Assembly: GCA_944548615.1 (NCBI GenBank)
Contig: OX155965.1
Location: forward strand, 23,612,256-23,676,255
Direction of reading: 5' to 3'
DNA: 64,000 nt
DNA from: Micropterix aruncella
Lineage: Eukaryota; Arthropoda; Insecta; Lepidoptera; Micropterigidae
Shown here: piece by piece, positions 1 through 11,846 of the stretch
Layout: every line of letters begins with the position of its first letter
Numbering within the stretch: the stretch's first letter is position 1
Program-made: the position numbers and the translations under genes
Notes under the pieces: generated by a model
Databases searched by the model: none
Told to the model about the DNA's origin: nothing
What the model saw: only the letters and a program-made list of their open reading frames with translations

Positions 1-222
1 AAGAGCCAAAGGGTCTTGCTCGACATCCTAGGAAAAAAACAAAATGGTTAAACTTTTGAGATCATTAAAAAGATTAAAAAGGAGTCGAGGTAACTGATCG
101 TCAAATAGAGGAAGAGCCATTGGTGTATCTATGGTAGACCATTCAGAGGGGGCACAAAATCACAAATAAACTTATAAATCAAAATAATATTTTTTAATGG
201 TAAGCATGTCCGGATTCTTCAA
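1..222. other. No recognised feature
   Basis: AT-rich sequence with no open frame, repeat end or RNA structure that I can support. Confidence 0.4.
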
Positions 223-284
223 CCAGGGTTGGCTCCCGACGAGGGGACTCCTCAACGGTCAATAGCACAGACACGAAATTTTGT
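223..284 (+). repeat. Repeat A, left copy (continues at 2438-2467)
   Basis: This stretch contains GGTTGGCTCC and GAGGGGACTCCTCAACGGTC and closely resembles 8115-8209. The copy resumes after the pogo/Tigger-like insertion at 2438-2467. The unbroken copy at 8115-8209 therefore acts as an empty site for that insertion. Confidence 0.6.
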
Positions 285-558
285 ACAGTAGAACTCCAAT
301 TATCCGAACTCCGACTATCCGAATCGCTGATTATCCGAAATCAAAACGGAAAACAATTAGGACGGAAAGGTATTGCGATTCGCAAAATAATTATTCTGTC
401 TACGCGCGCTATCGCCCTTGGGGATGATGTACTAATGTACAGTACTTTCTAAGTATGCTTATTATGTAAAAGTGCAGGCTTTACATTACATTAATATTGA
501 TATTGATAAATAATTTATATATATTAAATAGTTTTTTCTCCCAATTCAAACACATATA

Positions 559-2220
<1,662 letters not shown>

Positions 2221-2235
2221 CACAAAACTATCAAA

Positions 2236-2241
<6 letters not shown>

Positions 2242-2330
<89 letters not shown>
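2242..2330. repeat. (TA)n microsatellite, right side of the palindrome
   Basis: About 89 bp of alternating TA. Together with 858-1166 it brackets the palindrome. Confidence 0.9.
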
Positions 2331-2333
<3 letters not shown>

Positions 2334-2731
2334 TTAATTAAAATAGATCCTTTTTTGGAATAAATCCAATTATCTGAATTTTCGATTATCCGAATGGGGT
2401 CCGGTCCTAATTGATTCGGATAATTGGAGTTCTACTGTATACTCATTCAGTTACGATAGCCTGTTCTAAGTGTCACCGATGTATGATTACTCCATCACTG
2501 ATGAGGTGCTAACTATCATAGATGTATTATACTACCGTTAGATTGGCAATGCGAAAGAGAAAGAACATAGATACCGGTATGTTAGAGCGCGATAGACAGG
2601 CGAGACCACTCACGTACACGCTATCGGCCTGTATCGGCCCAACGTCAGTTGTGAACGAAACAAATCCCGCTTAATTTTCCAAAATCTCGCGTTTAAAGGT
2701 GTAATTTGGTGTTTTATAGACGTAATCAATT

Positions 2732-4573
2732 ATGCTTACTTGTGCAGTAGCTGGATGTAACCCATCAAAGAAAGAAAATCCACAGAAATATTGATTTCAC
2801 ATGTAAGTACGATTGAAAGATTTAGTTATCTAAATGCAATATTTTGGAACTCTATACATGAAAATTATCCTGAAATGGATGGGTAGTAATATTGCATTTT
2901 GTAATATTAATGCTCGGAATGCGTAGGAATTGAATTTAACGTAATATTTAATACGTGAATTGCTAGTATTTCTAACCTCAAATGTATAGTGACAGCGCTA
3001 ATATCGATGTCCACATATCGATATGTAACTTGGCTGACAACGGCATGCCGTACATGCGGCCTTATTAGAAGAGATCGTAACAAGTAAAGTAGACAGCAAA
3101 AATACTATATAATGTAAAAATGTTAATGGTAGTGAGATATATACGATGGTTTATAAAAAAATGAGAATATTAAAAATCCTACACGGTCAAAAATTAATAT
3201 TAAAAAATTACAAAAAAATAGCCTACCCTAAATAGTCAGTATCGCGATATCACCAAGGCTGAAATCTTTTATTTCATGCGAGTTTTTGCATCCATATTTC
3301 GAGTAAACAAAAATATTTTATAGGTTACATTTATTTCCGTACGAATTGGTACAATAAAGATTTTTTTATGTTTTCAAATGGCATGCCAATATCTTACGAA
3401 AATATAAATCTATTTTAGTATATTCTATTTGTAATTAAAGATTGTGCTACACACAACAAGGGACCGAATTATTTTTTTGTGCTTTAAATTCTTCAAATGT
3501 TGTCCCGAAAATGCACCGAAAATGCACCGAACTTTACGTTTCTTGTCTATATTCCACAAAGTTTAAGTAAATATACTATACTTATTCCGATCTCTGCTTG
3601 ATAGAAATTTTAACAAATTTCTGTTTTTAGGGTTCTGGAGTCAAATAGCATTCTTATAAATATCCTTACAATATAATTTTGAAATGTTTCAGATTTTCTG
3701 TAAATTATGATATTCGACAGAAATGGCTAAAAATGACAAATAGGGAAAATTGGGGTCCAAATAAACATTCAACTTTATGCAGCAGACACTTTGAACAAAA
3801 ATGTTTTGCCAATAGAGGCTCTCAAAGAGTAAAGCTGCGGTCTGGTTCAATACCCACATTGTTCATGCCCGTAAGTTATTTCCTAATTATTCATTTTATT
3901 ATCTGTACGGTCTGCTCAATGATCAATGGTAACACCTGCACTAGTTATATGATCGCCACTACTACGGAATTGAGGAAACTCAACGTCAATGTGTTTTTAT
4001 TGATATGCATATTATGTTTATGCATGTCCAACAGTCTGTGTATTCGCTACCAGCGTTAACCTTATTCATTAATTAAAATTCATTATTCTGATATACTTTC
4101 ATTTTAATCATATTGTGTAACACAGATACACCTACACTTTCTAATAATATAAAGCGGTAAAGTGTGTTTGTTGGTATAGGGTAATCTCGGATGTTATACG
4201 TCCGATTTTTAAAATTGTTTAACCGATTTAAAGTTACGCTATTCCCGAATGAGTATATTTTATGTAAATACCATGAGGATGAGACCGCAATCAAATCCAC
4301 TTATGCATACAATAATAATATTTCTTTGCAGGTTGAATTGAAACCAACACGCAAAGTGTCATCATATGTCTACAGAGATATATCTCCGGTTGCCAATACC
4401 TCTACAGCAAACGTTGTTGGTCTGGGAAAATACCCCGAGGAAGAAAAAGTTAAAGAAAACAATTGACATTCTCAGGAGACGGTTAGACATTAAACAAAAA
4501 AAACTGAAAAATGTAAGGGCACAAAAAAAACGGGCATGTGAAAAAGTCATAAAATTGTCTCAAGTGATAAAAT
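2732..4573 (+). pseudogene. Broken THAP-domain gene of the P-like element
   Basis: Three exons are visible. Exon 1 (2732-2802) encodes MLTCAVAGCNPSKKENPQKY, then a TGA at 2792-2794, and ends at a GTAAGT donor. Exon 2 (3693-3870) continues the THAP domain with IRQKWLKMTNRENWG, the Cys-x2-His of LCSRHF, and SIPTLF, the usual C-terminal box. Exon 3 starts at 4332. Its phase-matched frame ends at a TGA near 4466. The basic, coiled-coil-like stretch TPRKKKLKKTIDILRRRL lies in another frame, so a frameshift is inferred near 4420-4440. THAP domains bind DNA through a C2CH zinc site and form the N terminus of P and THAP9 transposases. The rest of the transposase is not seen. It is dead as it stands because of the nonsense codon and the frameshift. 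Confidence 0.7.
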
Positions 4574-5126
4574 GTAATGTAACATACCTGATCATATACA
4601 TACGTTGTTTTTTCCAATTTTGTTTTGATACTTCCTATTGTGTGATTATTTTTTATATAAAGTGCTTGATGACTATTATTATTCTTATAATAATTATCTA
4701 TTTTATATGTATACTCATGTACATGGATTCAGCTCTATTTTTTAAGCTATTGCATAGCTTTTATCGCGGGCCTAGGCCAGCGCGGCGACCGAATGAAGAA
4801 ATTTCTTAACGAAAATTAATGATTTTAAACTGATAATTACGTCTAAACGAGTACTGTTTACGATTCTAAAAAAATATATGTTAAACAAGAACCTTTTCCT
4901 AATATTCTTAGCTTTGAATATTTTAGATTTTGTTTATGTTACATAGTGTAATAATTTGTGAAATTAGGTCTAACCGAACACAAAAACGACTACTACGCAA
5001 ATACTATCTGGCATATTATTATGAAACCTGCACCATTTATCTATAATTTATCAGATAATTTAATTATTTATCTTTTTTCTACGATTTTTTTCGAATAATC
5101 CGGTTTTTTTGCTTTATCGAATAAAA

Positions 5127-5230
5127 AATTCGTGCGCGGCGCTCTATCGGAAGACGTTATTCCGAATCATTTGCTACCGCAGCCGCAAATGATTCGGAAT
5201 AATTTCAATGTTTTCCGATAGAGCGCAGTT
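5127..5230. repeat. Hairpin repeat, arms of about 38 bp
   Basis: GCGCTCTATCGGAA and ATTCCGAATCATTTGC recur inverted as GCAAATGATTCGGAAT and TTCCGATAGAGCGC around a short centre. Similar flanking motifs (ATAGCTTT..CGCGG) occur near 4755 and 5300, so it may be the core of a larger non-autonomous element. Class unknown. Confidence 0.6.
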
Positions 5231-5447
5231 ATCTGATATCAGAAAAAATAAAATAAATAAATAATTATAATTGCATAAGTTGTTAAAAATGCTATGCAAT
5301 AGCTTTACCGCGGCAGTCCCCGAGTGCCACACGTATTTTTATTTTATTTTATTTGTCTGCCGTGTAAAGCCGACTTGAGTCAACGCTATTGTCGAATTAA
5401 TATTTATGTAAAATCGAAGACTATCGCGGTTGTTTGACATTATAAAT

Positions 5448-5849
5448 AGGATAGAAAACGAATTTACCGCGTGAAATTTGTAGGACCCGACGTTTCGGTG
5501 ACGTTGCAGCCGCCGTTGTCTAGGGTAGAGTAAAGAGCTGTCAGTCCGTTGTTTTGCGGGTAGGCCGCAAACCGCTGCCGCCACTGCGTAGATTATAACG
5601 GTGGTGGGGGGCCGGGCTCTGAGCGCGGGAATTTTTAAAATCCGTCTTGCACACAACACTCACTGTATCCTGTTTTACGAGCCCGGCCCCCCACCACCGT
5701 TATAACCTACGCAGTGGCGGCAGCGGTTTGCGGCCTACCCGCAAAACAACGGACTGACAGCTCTTTAGTCTACCCTAGACAACGGCGGCTGCAACGTCAC
5801 CGAAACGTCGGGTCCTACAAATTTCACGCGGTAAATTCGTTTTCTATCC
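5448..5849. repeat. Foldback repeat, arms of about 171 bp
   Basis: The left arm 5448-5618 and right arm 5679-5849 are near-identical inverted copies, from AGGATAGAAAACGAATTTAC inward to GGCCGGGCTC, around a 60-bp loop. The minus-strand frame across the left arm is a by-product. A non-autonomous foldback-type element is the simplest reading; no clear target duplication was seen. Confidence 0.7.
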
Positions 5850-6354
5850 TATTAATATTTATGCTTTAATAGTTTTATATCTACATATAAACTGACGAAT
5901 TCTATTATGCGATAATTAGCTTTAATTAATAATTCATGCTTTTATTGTATATTCTGAATGAATAAATTGAATACTGAATACTGAATTATTATTTCTTCTT
6001 ATTTATTGACACTTGTACATACACGTTAAATCGGGAAACAAGATACCAGCCAATTTTTATCGATAATCTCAGTTTAGGCAGCGATTGCACAGCACTATTT
6101 TTGTCGCCCACAAGCACACACGCACATTACACGCACACCAGTGTATTTTTATTTTAGTCTCGCCTCACTGACTCTATTGCCAATCTAACGGTAGTATACT
6201 ACATCTATGCTAACTATGGTTGAGAAGGTAAAGGATCTAGGAGTTCTCTTTGATTCCCAGCTTACGTTCAAGGAGCATATTGCTAATTTGTCCAAGTCCT
6301 CTTTTAAGCTACTAGGGTTTGTTATTCGCAACCTAAAGCATTTTCACAATGTAA

Positions 6355-7080
6355 TGCCGGCGCCAGACATGTGGGCAAAGTTTGGGCAAACATTTTCAAA
6401 ACATTTGAAAAAAATGTATGTGCACAAATAGGAGCGCAAATATGATTGCCAGACTTGTTTTCAAATATTTGCGGTCACATTGGTCGCAAAGATGGCTGAC
6501 AGAATGGACGACGATTTTATACGACGTATACAGGACCCATATATTTGTGCATCATTTCAAATGCAAACCACGTTGGTTTAAAAATTTCATCGGCCCCTGG
6601 GCCTGTTTTTGTTGTGTCTTTAATCTTTTTCACATTCTCTCTGTACAGTGTTAGTAGGCTATTTCTTTTCTTTTTAAGTTCTTCCGCCGTAAAAGGCACG
6701 GAGAGACTATTCTTTATTCTAAGCCATGCGTCGTTTACAAGGTTTCGATTTTTATGATCTCTATTATTCGGATTCCATATTGACGGTTCTGCTTGAAGAA
6801 GCTCGAGAAATTGGATAACAGCGTCATTACTCCACTCCATTGTTGACACTCAGAACACAACTGCTCCGTTCAGCGGCGCGCACGTTACTAAACACTGCGA
6901 CAAGCGTGGCAGGCCGCACAAACTTTGAAGTTTGTTTAATTTGATGTGCGCAGTAAAAACCGCCTCACGATGGCAAACTGCAAATGTGTTTTCAAACTTT
7001 GCACAAATACGCAAATGCCCGTGCCTCACTTGGCGACTTTGTAGGTATTTCCGTATTTGCTCACATGTCTGGCGCCGGCA
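6355..7080. mobile_element. PIF/Harbinger-like element
   Basis: The TIRs begin TGCCGGCGCCAGACATGTG at both ends, and a 3-bp TAA duplication lies at 6352-6354 and 7081-7083, the Harbinger target. The element interrupts the LINE between codons that read in frame once it is removed. The interior carries a MADF/Myb-like gene, the usual partner gene of Harbinger transposases. The DDE transposase is missing, so it is an internally deleted copy. Confidence 0.85.
6517..6840 (-). CDS. MADF (Myb/SANT-like) protein of the Harbinger-like element
   Basis: The 107-residue protein starts MEWSNDAVIQFLELLQAEPS and contains WNPNNRDHKNRNLVNDAWLR, SVPFTAEELKKKRNSLLTLY and KPTWFAFEMMHKYM, which fit a MADF domain (residues about 5-100). 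A GTG three codons upstream also keeps the frame open, but the ATG is the natural start. In Harbinger elements the Myb/MADF protein binds the element ends and helps the transposase enter the nucleus and act; that role is family knowledge. The whole frame lies inside the 726-bp element, and no transposase accompanies it. It may be an intact relic frame. An expressed host MADF gene is less likely given the tight TIR boundaries. Confidence 0.7.
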   Translation of the reverse strand: MEWSNDAVIQFLELLQAEPSIWNPNNRDHKNRNLVNDAWLRIKNSLSVPFTAEELKKKRNSLLTLYRENVKKIKDTTKTGPGADEIFKPTWFAFEMMHKYMGPVYVV

Positions 7081-7294
7081 TAAGGGTTATGCATACATTG
7101 TATAATTCAATTGAGAGAAGCAGATTGGAAACGAATGCAGTTATATGGAATCCACATCAGGATCATTATATCTCTATGTTGGAAAAAATTCAAAAATGTT
7201 TCTTACGCTTTATATATTTTAAGCAGTATGGATATTATCCGTACTTATACCCTACTACTTTTCTACTAGGCATGGTGGGCTATAACTCTCTTAG

Positions 7295-7600
7295 CCCTTG
7301 GAGTAAATGGGTATTTTCATGGATGCATCTGTCTCTTTTGCAGGATTTTCGGCGACATCGACCTTAAAGTACTATAACTACGAAACTACTACACCAATCA
7401 TAAAAAGAACAACTGCACAATGATTGCATTGAAATTTCGAATATAGAATATTGAAATATCATTTTGTAAAACAATTAGATAATTATGAATAAATATGAGA
7501 ACGTCAAAGAAGTGAAAAAAACGCAGAACCAGATCTGGTCGTATCATACTCAACGGATAATTGTTTCAGAACCAGATTTGGTCGTATCATACTCAAGGGG
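7295..7600. mobile_element. TTAA-target (piggyBac-type) MITE
   Basis: The ends are CCCTTGGAGTA and the reverse complement of CCCCTTGAGTATGATACGAC. The right flank is TTAA (7601-7604) and the left is TTAG (7291-7294), read as a mutated copy. Removal restores the LINE frame (NSL then KLRREM). The element has no coding capacity. Confidence 0.7.
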
Positions 7601-8114
7601 TTAAGTTGCGTAGAGAAATGCCCGCTATGGCCTACATTTTCAAGCTTATTAGGGGAAGAGTTGATAATCCTAGCATGCTAGCGAAGGTTTGTCTCTTTGT
7701 CCCGGACAATTATAATCGTGCTCGCACTCATAATCTATTTGCGGAGCCGTCCTCGCGCACCAACCTAAGTCGATGGAGTCTGCTTACCCGAGCTTTGCGG
7801 CACATATATGCGCTATGTTCGACAGCGTCTGACTTTGATATTTTTAAAGCGAGCCCGCATCTCTTCAAGGTGTGGGCATTGCGCTACTTGTTTATGTCAG
7901 AATAATATAAACTGTTTTCACTCTTTATGTACTGTAAGTTTGTAAGCTTAATGCCTGTATTTGTATTTAACGCTTATTTAAAAATGTTGTGTATGTACTT
8001 TTAAGAATTCTATATTTTTTTTATATTTATGTGTATATTGCATATCAACGCATTGGTATAAACTGTAATGTTGATTTGCTTATAAAATAAATAAATAAAT
8101 GACATGGCTGCTGC

Positions 8115-8209
8115 ACCCAGGGTTGGCTCCCTACGAGGGGACTCCTCAACGGTCAACAGCCCAGACACAATTTTTTTGTATATGCATTCAATTACGACAG
8201 CCCGTTCTA
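8115..8209 (+). repeat. Repeat A, right copy (uninterrupted)
   Basis: It matches 223-284 plus 2438-2467 with roughly one difference per ten bases and ends at the same GTTCTA. It lies directly after the LINE 3' tail. Confidence 0.6.
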
Positions 8210-8556
8210 TGTTAATATGGATAGCAACCCTTATAAAAACGTAAAGGTGGAGAATATTGAATGTAGAAATCAACTGCTAGGAAATCTGTGTAATAAAATT
8301 GAGACTACTTATTAAGGACACACATATTCCAATTCAACATAGAAAACTCCTCTTAGATCCAAAAGCAATGAAATTCCGAGGATGCTTCCGGTAGACCGAT
8401 TTAACCCACAACTTTTTCAACTCTTACTATCACCAAATGATGCCTGCTTGCCAAATTTCAGCTCAATCGGTGAAGCATTTGGGCGCTATCGTGAATGAAT
8501 ACAAACACACGATGAGACAGACACACAGATAGACTTCAACCTGGAAATGGTCTTAA

Positions 8557-8817
8557 CCCCTCAAATGAATGGCGATTAGCTCGGGTTGCCTACGGCAACC
8601 CGAGCTAATCGCCATTCATTTATATACATAAATGTATATAAATTTATATTTACATTTACATTTACATAGAGCGGGGTTTACTATAGAGCTATAGCATTAC
8701 TATGGAGCGGATTACTATAAAGCGGCGCACATTTACATTTATATTTATATAAATTTATATACATTTTGTATACATTTTGCCAAGGCATCCCTTAAGGGAC
8801 GCCTCACATTTGAGGGG
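8557..8817. mobile_element. TTAA-target MITE with internal hairpin
   Basis: TTAA lies at 8553-8556 and 8818-8821. The TIR CCCCTCAAATG is present at both ends. A near-perfect inner hairpin (GGCGATTAGCTCGGGTTGCC and its complement) follows the left end. It lies in the presumed intron after exon 2 of the minus-strand poly(A)-polymerase-like gene. Confidence 0.8.
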
Positions 8818-8943
8818 TTAATCGTCTAATGGTGGCTAAAATGGATATTTCTATCTTCATCTCAACAAAAAAAAATGCATTCACAATACTTCCCCTCCTG
8901 GTTGGTTGGTGGGCCGGGGAAGTAAAAAACAGCATAATCTCAC

Positions 8944-11838
8944 CTGGAAATATGACACCCAAATGATCTTCTAAGTCGGTGTACAGTAGAGATATCCACC
9001 CCACTTGTTGCGGGTTCAATTGCATTTGTGAGATCAGATACATCAGTTGCTCATTGAAGTTTCCTTTCAACTCCAGATTTTTACTGTCAAAGAGTTTTTT
9101 TATAGCAGCTTTTTTGGTTTCTTGATGATTAGATTCTGTAACAGAGACTAAGTTAAAGCTGTGATTGACAAATTCCGATTTATCTATCCTATCTAACTAA
9201 GCACATCCTCTTTGTTTCGGGCTATAATGGTTCTCAAATTAATTCAAATTTGGTGACTGTCGTCTGCATTGTCCAAGCATTGATAATACGGGATGAATTT
9301 TAATTAACCGGCATCATTGAAGAGAATGAATCGATACGTGCAGGTAAGCAACGTTTAATAAAAAAACGCGGAAAAAAATATATGTATTTTTTTAATTTGT
9401 TTTTTTTCAATTTTTTAATCAGTATAAAAGCGCTGAGCACGATGCACCATCTAGCGGTAAGTAAAATATCGCTAATATAGTTTATTAGCGATATTTTACC
9501 TACCGATAGATGGCGCAACGTACTCAAACATGCAAGACTATTGTCAAACTTTTATTTAACAGTCAAGTTCTTCAAATTTGTAAGTTAAAAAAAAAACATT
9601 TTTTAAAAAAAATTGTTTTGTTTTTCTCATTTTTTTAAAATCAAAAGTTATTCAGTTGCTCGTACTGATTCACCCCCTTGAAGGATGCTGGTTAATAAAA
9701 ATTCACCCCGTATAGGGCAGCGTTTCCCAAACGGTGGTTTGCGACCCGGCACCGGGTCACGAAAATAGAATACTGAGTCGTAGCATTATCTCTTTGTTCT
9801 TTAACCCGTCGGATGCTGACAGTGCCTATAGGCATTTTGAATCGTTAGACAGATGCATGCCTAACCGTTTCAGCCGGCCCCCATATATTATATAAATATA
9901 TAAAATACATGACTACCAAGATTAATTACTAGGTAACAAGAGGGTATTCATGAAAAAAGATTTTGTTAGTATTTATTCACAAAATCGATTTTAAGAAAAA
10001 CGCATTTAAAGTTTTCTAGAAAAGTAGTACGTTTTTCACACTGACAGCAATTTGCAACTATCAGCGATTCCAGAGGTAAAAGATTCATGAATAGATTTCA
10101 ACATGAAAAACTTGTGTTCTTCCCTTAATAATTACAGCACGCATGTGTGAATGCTTCGAATTCGTTACAAGGAATGAACACCTATCGAAATATATTATGC
10201 CTATTTATGCCTAATGCCTAAGGCAGACGATACGGTGCAAGGGATCTCATCTCACTCCGTCTACTCTAGTATTGTCTCCTTCCCGAGCGCCTAGACCCAT
10301 TTTGACATAAAATGTGTCGGAACGTCGCCGGCGGGTCAGTGCCGTCCATTGACATATAACTACTAGACCTCGTGATCAGCATGAGAATGCGTCAGCCGAA
10401 TAGAAAAAGACAGCAGCATATCGTATCCCCTCCATCCTTGTCTAGCCGTGCATGCACGGAGACACGTACATTATATCACTATGGCAATGCTTATTTATCA
10501 CCATGGCAACGCTTCGACGCCATAAGTCTGCTATGCTATGGATAAACGCGCATGCGCAACTAGACAAGGATAGAGGAGGGCCCCACATGCAAGTATCTCT
10601 TTCTATTCGGGGAATGCATTCACTCACAGCCTGCCTTCGCACTCCCGTCCTCTATTCTGTTACCTCTATGGTGCCGTCTCGTTCTTTAAATGGACGTCGC
10701 TCGTCAGCTTGACATTCCTCGGCTCAATTATTTCCGCTACTTTGATATAACTGAATAAGGGAAAGCCCCACCAACTTCTTTGGTTATATTACATTTCTTC
10801 GAGTGCATTTTTCGAGCCATACCAAACAGAATCATTGTTTTCTGGCATGTTGTTTTTGGCCGGTCTATCGCCGTCTCTGTCACTGTCACTAATAGAGGCG
10901 TCTCACTTGCACCCCAGCCTTCCGCGAGGGTGATGATTTGTGTTTTTATTCATCGTCCAGTAGTCTTCTTTGAAAATACCTAAACTAACCGATTTCTCGC
11001 CTTCGGGGAAGCCTGTATTTCAGCTGGTACTTTTTTCTCTACTATTGTAACAATACGGAACGGGATCGTCGTGTCTAAGGTCCCAGTACACCGAGACAAC
11101 AGTAGACTCTCTCTCGAGCGACAAGGCATTGCCGGTAGAGGGTGCGAGGAATGTGGGCAGAGGGGTACATCTCGACGAACGCCTTTGGTTAGCGTTACAC
11201 GCAGGTAAAATCTAGCGACTTTTTCGAACGTTTGCATATCAGCAGCGGCCGAATAGCGGACACCTGGCGGCCATATCCGAGCCCTTATGACTCATGACGT
11301 ATTCACTTCGAGTTCAATTTTATTCTAAGAGAAGCAACTGCCTGGTATACTGTGCTAAGTAAGCTTCTGCTTGGTAATGCTTTGTCTCATTCGCACGTCG
11401 GATCTCTGGGCGGCAATAAGATGTGCAGCGTTTTCTGGGGGTATATTTTATGTTTATGTAGAGTCGCTACAACTGACTTCTAAATATCTACAATCAAAAT
11501 CAAGAGAGATGGTACAAGTAATACGAACCTGTGGAAGTCGTCGGAACCGACAGCCTATGCTCCGGCCGAGCAACCTTCCGAGCGATGCTCACCGGCTGGC
11601 CGTTGATGACATGCTTCTTTTTCAGTATTTTGTTGACAGTTTTGTGATTCTTAAACGAAATCAGCGCGTAATTCATCTCTGTTTTACGACTGTACCCGTA
11701 GATCTGGGCAATTTTTCCAAAATACTCTATCAACTGCTGGAAAGTAGTCGAATCCGAGAATCCTGTAATTTGTACAATATTTGCATAGTCATGGCCCTCG
11801 AATTTAGTCAAATTATAGAAAGGGTGGCCTATCAACAT
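8944..11838 (-). CDS. Poly(A) RNA polymerase, mitochondrial-type (MTPAP-like), 5' part, possibly broken
   Basis: Two minus-strand exons are proposed. Exon A (11529-11838) encodes an RRM-like domain: ANIVQITGFSDSTTFQQLIE, then MNYALISFKNHKTVNKIL. It ends at ACAG|GT in phase 1. Exon B (8944-9192) opens after an AG in the matching phase and encodes SEFVNHSFNLVSVTES, NFNEQLMYLISQMQLNPQQV and LLYTDLEDHLGVIFPG, ending at CAG|GTGAGA. An RNA-binding-like domain followed by this helical lead-in to FPxC..PFGSS is the order in mitochondrial poly(A) polymerases, which add A-tails to mitochondrial mRNAs. The catalytic exons would lie further left, beyond the transposon nest, and were not found. A piggyBac-like element at 11847 cuts the exon 9 bp upstream of the ATG; the frame continues on its far side (QLEDIQFKKN). 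No mitochondrial presequence is visible. The other possibility is a fragment of another RRM nucleotidyltransferase or a pseudogene. Confidence 0.45.
9289..9710. mobile_element. Mariner-like MITE, copy 1
   Basis: TIRs of about 50 bp (CGGGATGAATTTTAATTAAC at left, and the reverse complement of GGTTAATAAAAATTCACCCCG at right) are flanked by TA at 9287-9288 and 9711-9712. The interior has a hairpin (ACCATCTAGCGGTAAGTAAA and complement) shared with the copy at 49824-50186. It lies between the two proposed MTPAP-like exons. Confidence 0.75.
9805..9995 (+). mobile_element. TTAA-family MITE, truncated copy
   Basis: After TTAA (9801-9804) the sequence CCGTCGGATGCTGACAGTGC and later GACTACCAAGATTAATTACT match the elements at 21463-21745 and 55171-55405. 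The right end is not recognisable, so the end coordinate is approximate. Confidence 0.55.
10360..10661. mobile_element. Foldback MITE family F, copy 1
   Basis: About 300 bp whose two halves are inverted versions of each other: GAATAGAAAAAGACAGCAGC and the complement of the right-hand GTATCTCTTTCTATTCGGGG, both next to a CATCCTTGTCTAG-type motif. Related copies are at 21872-22917 (interrupted) and 45756-46030. Confidence 0.7.
10670..11030. other. No recognised feature
   Basis: Between foldback MITE copy 1 and Repeat B. Short open frames exist on the plus strand but show no domain or homology that I can recognise. Confidence 0.4.
11050..11290 (-). repeat. Repeat B, copy 1
   Basis: The reverse strand reads GGCCGCCA, then GTTCGTCGAGATGTACCCCT, then ACATTCCTCGCACCCTCT. 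Related copies lie at 24750-24960 and 27355-27482 on the plus strand. Class unknown; it may be part of a SINE or MITE. Confidence 0.55.
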
Positions 11839-11846
11839 CTCTTTAA

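Larger units (their letters stand above)
2517..6209. mobile_element. P-superfamily DNA transposon
   Basis: Both ends carry a TIR of about 34 bp beginning CATAGATGTA and containing ACTACCGTTAGATTGGCAAT; one mismatch was seen. The 8-bp direct repeat CTAACTAT flanks it at 2509-2516 and 6210-6217, the duplication length of P elements. TIRs beginning CAT..ATG are also P-like. The interior starts with a THAP-domain gene, as in P transposases. The flanking LINE reads through in frame once the element is removed. The catalytic region was not recognised, and other repeats (5127-5230, 5448-5849) occupy the right half. Confidence 0.85.
2468..8099 (+). pseudogene. Jockey/CR1-like LINE reverse-transcriptase remnant, split by three insertions
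   Basis: Four collinear pieces (about 2468-2516, 6210-6354, 7084-7294 and 7605-7905) encode the C-terminal part of a non-LTR reverse-transcriptase protein. Recognisable parts are KDLGVLFDSQLTF, LLGFVIRN and KLRREMPAMAYIFKL. Removing the P element (2517-6209), the Harbinger-like element (6355-7080) and the TTAA element (7295-7600), with one target copy each, joins the pieces in one frame. After the stop near 7905, an AT-rich 3' tail ends in AAATAAATAAATAAAT at about 8099. The 5' part is missing, with one in-frame stop before the first recognisable residues. No RNase H domain is seen, as expected for Jockey or CR1 groups. Confidence 0.75.

Noticed and set aside
5339..5659. 106-residue minus-strand frame
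   Set aside because: It is part of the foldback arm at 5448-5618 and has no recognisable domain.
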